A stretch of 14,073 nucleotides of DNA from Oscillospiraceae bacterium (GTDB lineage Bacteria; Bacillota; Clostridia; Oscillospirales; Ruminococcaceae): contig JAITVF010000153.1 of the NCBI GenBank assembly GCA_031285945.1, forward strand, positions 1-14,073, in the 5' to 3' direction. The notes beneath the pieces were generated by a model, which saw only the letters and a program-made list of their open reading frames with translations, was not told the DNA's origin and ran no database searches. The number at the start of each line of letters is the position of its first letter. Position 1 is the stretch's first letter. This document shows, in pieces, positions 6,554-14,073 of the stretch. A program made the translations under genes and the position numbers.

Positions 6554-8425
6554 TTGCAGAAAAGATCAAAGGGCGTCGGCATATATCTGGCGATACTGCT
6601 GGCTATCATGCTGGTGCTGATGACGGTATACAACAACCAGCCAAACACCGAAAGCCACGGATATTACGAGGTCGTGTCCTGGTTCCAGGGCTCCAGGGTG
6701 GACGGGTTCGAGCTCGACCTAAACACCGGCGAGCTTGAAATCACCGGGATGGACGGCGCCCCCTTAGCCGAGCCCATAATCTATAAGGTGCCCTACCTCG
6801 GGCAGTTTATAGAGGATATCACCCCCTTTATTCTTGAACACAACAAGGCCAATCCCAGCGATATAATCGACGGCACCTACCTGCCCATGCAGGAGCTGCC
6901 CTGGTGGGTGCAGCTTTTGCCCACCTTGCTGCTGGTGGGGCTTATGGTGGTCTTCTGGGTCATGATGATGCGCCAGTCGCGCGGCGGCGGCAACGTGGCC
7001 GGCTTTGGAAAGGCCAAGGCCCGCTCGGCCCAGGACGGCAGGCGCGTCACCTTTGAGGACGTTGCCGGAGCCGACGAGGAGAAAGAGGAGCTCGTTGAAA
7101 TTGTCGAGTTTCTTAAAAGCCCCGCCAAATTCAACGCCTTGGGCGCGAGAATCCCCAAGGGCGTTATCCTGATGGGGCCTCCCGGAACCGGCAAGACCCT
7201 GCTCGCAAGGGCGGTGGCGGGCGAGGCCGACGTGCAGTTTTTCTCCATCTCCGGCTCCGATTTTGTCGAGATGTTTGTGGGCGTAGGCGCGAGCCGCGTG
7301 CGCGACCTTTTTGATCAGGCAAAGAAAAACGCGCCCAGCGTAGTGTTTATAGACGAGATCGACGCTGTGGGCCGCCAGCGAGGCGCGGGCCTGGGCGGCG
7401 GGCACGACGAGCGCGAGCAGACCCTGAACCAGCTGCTTGTCGAGATGGACGGGTTCTCGGCCAATACCGGCGTTATCGTTATGGCGGCCACCAACCGCCG
7501 CGATATTCTCGACCCCGCCCTTATGCGCCCCGGCCGCTTTGACCGGCAGATTACCGTAAATTATCCCGACATAAAGGGCCGGGAGGAAATCCTTAAGGTT
7601 CACGCCCGCAACAAGCCCATAGGCCCCGATGTGAACCTTAAGACCATAGCCGGCACAACCGCCGGCTTTACCGGAGCCGACCTCGAAAACCTGCTCAACG
7701 AGGCGGCCCTGCTCGCCGCCCGCAGAAACCTTAAGGCAATAACCATGGCCGAGGTGGAGGAGGCGACCATAAAGGTGGTGGCCGGCCCCGAAAAAAGGAG
7801 CCACGTTTACACCGAAAAGGACAAGAGGCTTACCGCCTACCACGAGGCGGGCCACGCTATCTGCACCTTCTACTGCCCCACCCAGGACCCCGTCCATCAG
7901 GTCAGCGTCATTCCCAGGGGGGCGGCGGGGGGCTACACCATGAGCCTTCCCTCAGAGGATCGCAAGTACCTTACAAAATCTCACATGTTCGAGAACATTG
8001 TGGTTCTTATGGGGGGGCGGGTCGCCGAGCAGCTTGTACTCGACGATATCTCGACCGGCGCCTCCAACGACCTTGAGCGGGCCAGCAAAATGGCCCGGAA
8101 CATGGTCACCCGCTACGGGTTTTCCTCAAAGCTGGGCCCTGTAGTTTACGGCCACGACCAGAACCAGGTTTTCCTGGGCCGCGACTACACCTCGGGCAAC
8201 ACCGTATCGGAGGCGGTGGCCTCCGAAATTGACGCCGAGGTCCGCACCCTGATCGACGACGCCTATCTCAAATCCGCCGATATTCTAAACGGGCATATGG
8301 CTCAGCTCCACCATATAGCGGAGTATCTCTTCAAAAACGAAAAGCTGGACGGCGAGGCCTTCGCCCGCCTGATGGGAGAAGAGCCCGGGCCTTTAGGCGG
8401 GGATGACACAAAAGGGGAAGAATAA
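6554..8425 (+). CDS. ftsH: ATP-dependent zinc metalloprotease FtsH
   Basis: FtsH is a hexameric membrane-anchored AAA+ protease that extracts and degrades membrane and short-lived cytosolic proteins. The 623-residue product has a first membrane segment at about 8-26, a small external domain, and a second membrane segment at about 116-138. The AAA domain carries Walker A GPPGTGKT at 208-215, Walker B FIDEID, and the second region of homology MRPGRFDR at 324-331. The zinc protease domain has HEAGH at 430-434, with the third ligand expected at D506 in STGASND (500-506). All catalytic motifs are intact. The start is TTG at 6554 with GGAG at 6541-6544, 9 nt upstream. The gene is separated from hpt by the inverted-repeat element, so it may have its own promoter, though I find only weak candidates. 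The C-terminal tail is short and acidic. Confidence 0.97.
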   Translation: MQKRSKGVGIYLAILLAIMLVLMTVYNNQPNTESHGYYEVVSWFQGSRVDGFELDLNTGELEITGMDGAPLAEPIIYKVPYLGQFIEDITPFILEHNKANPSDIIDGTYLPMQELPWWVQLLPTLLLVGLMVVFWVMMMRQSRGGGNVAGFGKAKARSAQDGRRVTFEDVAGADEEKEELVEIVEFLKSPAKFNALGARIPKGVILMGPPGTGKTLLARAVAGEADVQFFSISGSDFVEMFVGVGASRVRDLFDQAKKNAPSVVFIDEIDAVGRQRGAGLGGGHDEREQTLNQLLVEMDGFSANTGVIVMAATNRRDILDPALMRPGRFDRQITVNYPDIKGREEILKVHARNKPIGPDVNLKTIAGTTAGFTGADLENLLNEAALLAARRNLKAITMAEVEEATIKVVAGPEKRSHVYTEKDKRLTAYHEAGHAICTFYCPTQDPVHQVSVIPRGAAGGYTMSLPSEDRKYLTKSHMFENIVVLMGGRVAEQLVLDDISTGASNDLERASKMARNMVTRYGFSSKLGPVVYGHDQNQVFLGRDYTSGNTVSEAVASEIDAEVRTLIDDAYLKSADILNGHMAQLHHIAEYLFKNEKLDGEAFARLMGEEPGPLGGDDTKGEE

Positions 8426-8451
8426 AATCTTTAGGCAACATTCCGGGGCAA

Positions 8452-8479
8452 AGCGCCTGCGGCGGCGCTCCGCCTTAGG
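8452..8479 (+). promoter_or_regulatory. Two mutually exclusive hairpins upstream of the ATPase operon
   Basis: Within the 90-nt gap between ftsH and ntpF, AGCGCC (8452-8457) can pair with GGCGCT (8464-8469). Alternatively GGCGG (8461-8465) can pair with CCGCC (8470-8474), extended by CCT (8456-8458) with AGG (8477-8479). The two folds share bases and cannot coexist. No T-run follows, so neither is a standard terminator. No clear promoter is visible here, so the ATPase operon may be read from upstream. Regulation by this structure is speculative. Confidence 0.25.
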
Positions 8480-8515
8480 TTGTGCAGTTTCAACTTTGTA
8501 AGGAGGAGGTACGAT

Positions 8516-8826
8516 ATGGTTGAAGTGATTCAAAAAATCAGGACGGCTGAAGAGAACGCGGAAGAGATGCGCAAAGCCTGCCGGCTGGCCGCGGCGCAGC
8601 TAAGAGACGACGCGGCCGAAGACGGAAGGCGCCTTGTGGAGCGCAGGGCCGCCGACGCGGCCGCGGAAAGCGCCTCGATACTGGGAAGGGCCGAGCGTGA
8701 GAGCGCGGCGCGACTTGACGAGGCAAGGCAGGAATCTAAGAATCTGTGCGACGAGCTTTCCGGGGCTGCCGGGGCAAGGCTTGAGAGGGCGGCCGATTTT
8801 ATTGTGGAAAGGATCGTGGGCGGCCT

Positions 8827-8830
<4 letters not shown>
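8516..8830 (+). CDS. ntpF: V-type ATPase peripheral stalk subunit NtpF (G/H type)
   Basis: This 104-residue protein is almost entirely charged and alanine-rich, predicting one long helix or coiled coil, as expected for the small peripheral-stalk subunit that pairs with NtpE and holds the catalytic head against the membrane stator. Sequence in this family is poorly conserved. The call rests on size, composition and position as first gene of an ntpFIKECGA operon. It opens MVEVIQKIRTAEENAEEMR, like archaeal AhaH/AtpH proteins. The start is ATG 8516, with a strong AAGGAGGAGG at 8500-8509. An in-frame GTG at 8480 would put that site inside the gene and is rejected. The stop overlaps the next start (ATGA). 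An N-terminal fragment of some other coiled-coil protein is unlikely given the context. Confidence 0.8.
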
Positions 8831-11291
<2,461 letters not shown>

Positions 11292-11307
11292 GACGGGATG
11301 TGAAATT

Positions 11308-11913
11308 GTGAGCAATCCTAACGGCGTAGCCAATATTACCGAAAAAATCCTCGCCGAGGCCAGAGCCTTCGCAGAAGAGCAGGCCGCCGCCGCGAGGGCG
11401 GAGGCCGACGCCACAACGGCCGAGTGCGAGAGGCAGGCCGGCGAGGCTTACTCGGCTGCGGTAGCCGCCGCAAAAGAGCAGGCCGGGCAAATCGCAAAAA
11501 GAACCGAGGGCCAGGCCGAGATGGATCGCCGCAGGATGCTGCTGGCGACCAGACAGGCCTGCGTGCAAAAGGCCTTTGACCTTGCGCTCGATAAGCTAAA
11601 AGCCATGCCTGAGGAAAAACGTGCCGGCATTATGGCACGGATGGGGGCAAGATACCAGAGCGCCGACGGCGAATATATCTTTAACGCCTCCGACAGGGAA
11701 GCCCTGGGCGGCAAGGTAGTGGCCGAGGTTTCAGCCGCGCTCAACAGGGCGGGCAAGCCCTTTAAGGCCGCAATATCGCAGGAAACCGGGAGCTTTGTCG
11801 GCGGGTTTATCCTGCGCCAGGGCGGCATGGAGGTAAACTGCACCTTTGAGGTTCTTACAGGCGGAGTGCGCGAAGAGCTCGAAGGCGAAGCCTCCTCCAT
11901 CCTTTTTTCGTAG
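11308..11913 (+). CDS. ntpE: V-type ATPase peripheral stalk subunit E (NtpE)
   Basis: Subunit E pairs with NtpF to make the peripheral stalks linking the catalytic head to subunit I. The 201-residue product has an alanine- and glutamate-rich helical N-terminal half (about 1-110). Its compact C-terminal domain ends GGFILRQGGMEVNCTFEVL and then a helix EELEGEASSILF, both typical of the family. The start is GTG 11308, 16 nt after ntpK. The upstream GGGATGTG is only a weak ribosome binding site, so translation may depend on re-initiation from ntpK. Length is normal (about 200). Confidence 0.92.
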   Translation: MSNPNGVANITEKILAEARAFAEEQAAAARAEADATTAECERQAGEAYSAAVAAAKEQAGQIAKRTEGQAEMDRRRMLLATRQACVQKAFDLALDKLKAMPEEKRAGIMARMGARYQSADGEYIFNASDREALGGKVVAEVSAALNRAGKPFKAAISQETGSFVGGFILRQGGMEVNCTFEVLTGGVREELEGEASSILFS

Positions 11914-11916
11914 GGG

Positions 11917-12924
11917 GTGGAGAAGCTGGTAAAATTTAAGGATACTGATTTTTTACACGCTAGCGCGAGAATACGCTCGGTTTCAAAAAAGCTTCTGACA
12001 AACCGCCAGATACTCCAAATGGCCGAGACGCCCTCTCTTGAGGAGGCCTGGAAGCTTTGCAACGACGCGGGGATCGGCGCTACAACCCCGGCGGAGGACT
12101 TTGAGAGAGCGCTCTCGGAAAATCTTGACGAAGCGTACGAGCTTTTGGAAAGCCTTGTGGAGGGCCACGACTTTTTAAGGCTTTTGCGCTACGAGTACGA
12201 CGCCCTGAATTTAAAGATTCTTATTAAGGCGAAGGCCATGAATTCTGACTGCGAAGGGATGCTGACGAGCCTTGGCAGTATTCCCGCCGGGGTTATCGCC
12301 GCCGAGTTCAAGGGGGGCGTATACGAAAAAACACCCCCGAGGCTGGCGCGGGCCGCGGCCGAGGCGGAGGACGCTCTGGCCCGTACCGGAGACCCGCAGC
12401 TTGTGGACGTGATACTTGATAAGGCCATGCTCGCCGCCATGAACGAAAAGGCCCAGGGCTACGATATCCCGATACTCCACCGGATCGTAAGGGAGCGCAT
12501 AGACCTTGAGAACATAAAGGCCGCCGTTCGCCTGTCAAGAATAGGCAAGGACCTTGACTTTCTCAAAAGGCTCCTTTCACCCGGCGGGGCGGTCGACCCG
12601 GCGGCGATATCCGCGGCCTTCCCCCAGGGGATGAACGCCATCGTCGATATGATCGAGGCTACCCCCTATGGCGAAAGGCTCGCGCCATCCCTTCAGCCTC
12701 TGCGGGACGGCGGCTCCCTGACCGAGTTCGAGCGGCTCTGCGACAACCTGCGGCTTGATATCCTTTCGGGAACAAAGTTTATTCCCTTTGGGGTAGAGGT
12801 CCTGGTGGTTTACGCCCTCGCAAAGGATATGGAGCTCAGGGCGGTGCGTATCGTGCTTGCTTCGCGCCTCGCGGGGGTCAATCCGGGGCTTATACGAGAA
12901 AGGCTGCGTGAAACCTATGCATAA
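11917..12924 (+). CDS. ntpC: V-type ATPase subunit C (NtpC, yeast subunit d homologue)
   Basis: Subunit C is the funnel-shaped socket that connects the central stalk to the rotor ring. The 335-residue, mostly helical protein fits the AC39/subunit-d family in size and helical pattern, with conserved-looking segments such as RLLRYEYDALNLKILIKAK and RERIDLENIKAAVRL. It starts 3 nt after ntpE, at GTG 11917 by my reading. The only purine-rich site, AGGGGG, directly abuts that GTG, so the true start is uncertain; a rare CTG at 11926 is the nearest alternative. It overlaps ntpG by 8 nt at the 3' end. Assignment relies on operon position as much as on sequence. Confidence 0.88.
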   Translation: MEKLVKFKDTDFLHASARIRSVSKKLLTNRQILQMAETPSLEEAWKLCNDAGIGATTPAEDFERALSENLDEAYELLESLVEGHDFLRLLRYEYDALNLKILIKAKAMNSDCEGMLTSLGSIPAGVIAAEFKGGVYEKTPPRLARAAAEAEDALARTGDPQLVDVILDKAMLAAMNEKAQGYDIPILHRIVRERIDLENIKAAVRLSRIGKDLDFLKRLLSPGGAVDPAAISAAFPQGMNAIVDMIEATPYGERLAPSLQPLRDGGSLTEFERLCDNLRLDILSGTKFIPFGVEVLVVYALAKDMELRAVRIVLASRLAGVNPGLIRERLRETYA

Positions 12925-13234
12925 AAAAATTGCGGTTATAGGCGAGCGGGCCAGCGTCATGGGCTTTGCGTCGGTGGGGTTCGAGGCCTTTGTGGCCGAA
13001 ACAGCCCAGGAAATCGAGGATATAACCAAAAGGCTTGTGGCCGAGGAATACGGCGTCGTCTTCCTCACCGAGCAGGCCCTTGAAAAAACCCCAGGCCTCT
13101 TAAGCAAATACAAGGACACGCGGATTCCCGCAATTATCCCCATCCCGGGGCGGGACGGCAGCCTCGGCATCGGCATGAGGAACCTCCACAAAAGCGTTGA
13201 GCGCGCTGTGGGCGCCGATATTCTCAGGGATTGA
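12917..13234 (+). CDS. ntpG: V-type ATPase central stalk subunit F (NtpG)
   Basis: This 105-residue protein is the small Rossmann-like central-stalk subunit that binds subunit D. It begins HKKIAVIGERASVMGF, matching the family pattern of a glycine after the first strand followed by a GF motif. It contains EEYGVVFLTEQ, the IPAIIPIPGRDG segment and a C-terminal helix ending VGADIL. The start is ATG 12917, inside the last codons of ntpC. The open frame extends back to 12857, but those codons are ntpC sequence. A GTG at 12908 with GAGAAAGG 4 nt before it is a possible alternative adding three residues. Gene naming follows E. hirae, where NtpG is the F subunit. Confidence 0.9.
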   Translation: MHKKIAVIGERASVMGFASVGFEAFVAETAQEIEDITKRLVAEEYGVVFLTEQALEKTPGLLSKYKDTRIPAIIPIPGRDGSLGIGMRNLHKSVERAVGADILRD

Positions 13235-13252
13235 TTTTTTAAGGAAAAGCAG

Positions 13253-14073
13253 GTGAAAAACTTGAGCAGCGAAGGAACGATTGTAAAGGTTGCGGGTCCG
13301 CTGGTAGTGGCCGAAGGCATGCGCGACGCCAATATGTTCGATATGGTCCAGGTTGGCGATAAAAAGCTGATCGGCGAAATCATTGAGATGCGCGGCGACC
13401 GGGCCTCTATCCAGGTCTACGAGGAAACCTCGGGCCTAGGCCCCGGCGCGAAGGTTGTTTCAACCGGGTTGCCCATGTCGGTCGAGCTCGGCCCCGGCGT
13501 TCTCACCATGATATTCGACGGCATCCAGCGCCCCCTTGAGGTTATCCGCAGCCGGGTAGGCTCCAACATAGTCCCAGGTATCGGCGTGACCAGCCTCGAC
13601 CACGAAAAGAAGTGGGATTTTGTTCCCGCAAAGGCCTCGGGCGACAGAGTTTCGGGCGGCGATATCATCGGAACAGTCCGCGAAACTCCCGTTATAACCC
13701 ACCGCATTATGATCCCGCCCGGCCTTTCGGGCGAGATTGCGGAGATTAACGGCGGCTCTTTCAACATTGTGGAGCCGGTGGCTAAGGTAAGAAAGGACAG
13801 CGGCGAGGTCGTGGACGTGGTCATGCTCCAGCGCTGGCCGGTCAGAGTTCAGCGCCCCTACAAGCAAAAGCTTGCCCCCGATTCCCCTATGGCTACGGGG
13901 CAGCGGGTAATCGACACACTCTTCCCCATAAGCCGGGGAGGAACCGCCGCCGTTCCCGGGCCGTTTGGAAGCGGCAAGACGGTTGTTCAGCACCAGCTCG
14001 CCAAATGGGCCGATGTCGACATTGTGGTCTATATAGGCTGCGGCGAGCGTGGTAACGAAATGACCGACGTTCT
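13253..14073 (+). CDS. ntpA: V-type ATPase catalytic subunit A (NtpA), 5' part, cut by the window edge
   Basis: The A subunit hydrolyses or makes ATP in the A3B3 head. The visible 273 residues cover the N-terminal beta-barrel (starting [19 protein letters not shown]), the 'non-homologous region' insert characteristic of A subunits (about 115-200), and the start of the nucleotide-binding domain with P-loop GPFGSGKT at 236-243 (K242), then [15 protein letters not shown] carrying the catalytic glutamate GER. It runs off the right edge; a full A subunit is about 590 residues. The start is probably GTG 13253, with AAGGA at 13241-13245, 7 nt upstream. TTG 13262 with AGGTGA is an in-frame alternative. 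No intein interrupts the P-loop, a site of inteins in some archaeal and yeast homologues. Confidence 0.96.
   Translation, partial: MKNLSSEGTIVKVAGPLVVAEGMRDANMFDMVQVGDKKLIGEIIEMRGDRASIQVYEETSGLGPGAKVVSTGLPMSVELGPGVLTMIFDGIQRPLEVIRSRVGSNIVPGIGVTSLDHEKKWDFVPAKASGDRVSGGDIIGTVRETPVITHRIMIPPGLSGEIAEINGGSFNIVEPVAKVRKDSGEVVDVVMLQRWPVRVQRPYKQKLAPDSPMATGQRVIDTLFPISRGGTAAVPGPFGSGKTVVQHQLAKWADVDIVVYIGCGERGNEMTDV

Noticed and set aside
6764..7897. 377-codon open frame on the minus strand
   Set aside because: It lies wholly antisense to ftsH, whose motifs are intact. The encoded sequence is low-complexity (Gly, His, Ala, Leu rich) with no recognisable family and is a by-product of GC-rich codon use.
8480..8515. 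Upstream extension of ntpF to GTG 8480
   Set aside because: The very strong AAGGAGGAGG at 8500-8509 is correctly placed for ATG 8516 and would be coding if GTG 8480 were used.

Overview
The window is a GC-rich chromosomal segment that looks like core genome from an anaerobic Gram-positive bacterium of class Clostridia (inference, perhaps Oscillospirales-like). The grounds are the gene order gdpP-rplI-dnaB-tilS-hpt-ftsH, which is a Firmicutes arrangement, strong AAGGAGG-type ribosome binding sites, frequent TTG and GTG starts, and an ntp-type V-ATPase operon. The lineage cannot be fixed from the sequence alone.

Layout. Positions 1-69 hold the 5' end of an unrecognised minus-strand gene. Positions 70-617 are a long gene-free divergent region, with one promoter candidate facing left (-35 TTGACA, 17-nt spacer, TAGTAT) and one facing right (extended -10, TGGTATAAT). 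From 618 every gene is on the plus strand. The first block is gdpP (membrane c-di-AMP phosphodiesterase), rplI (ribosomal protein L9), dnaB (replicative helicase), tilS (tRNA-Ile lysidine synthase) and hpt (hypoxanthine phosphoribosyltransferase). It is tightly packed, with tilS overlapping dnaB and hpt overlapping tilS. A 199-bp gap between hpt and ftsH contains a 159-bp hairpin-forming element with perfect 13-bp terminal inverted repeats, which resembles a MITE. ftsH, a membrane AAA+ zinc protease, follows.

From 8516 to the right edge runs a V/A-type ATPase operon in the Enterococcus hirae order ntpF-I-K-E-C-G-A. The peripheral stalk subunits (F, E), the membrane stator (I), rotor ring (K), socket (C), central stalk (G) and the first 273 codons of the catalytic A subunit are present; B and D would be expected just outside. 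Short overlaps (ATGA at F/I and I/K, 8 nt at C/G) indicate translational coupling. The rotor subunit carries the residue set that coordinates Na+ in E. hirae NtpK, at the same spacings, so the enzyme is probably a sodium pump or sodium-driven ATP synthase.

I see no previously undescribed multi-gene system here. All full-length genes belong to well-known families. The items most worth a second look are the inverted-repeat element at 6365-6523, the inferred Na+ specificity of the ATPase, and the 548-bp divergent region at 70-617.
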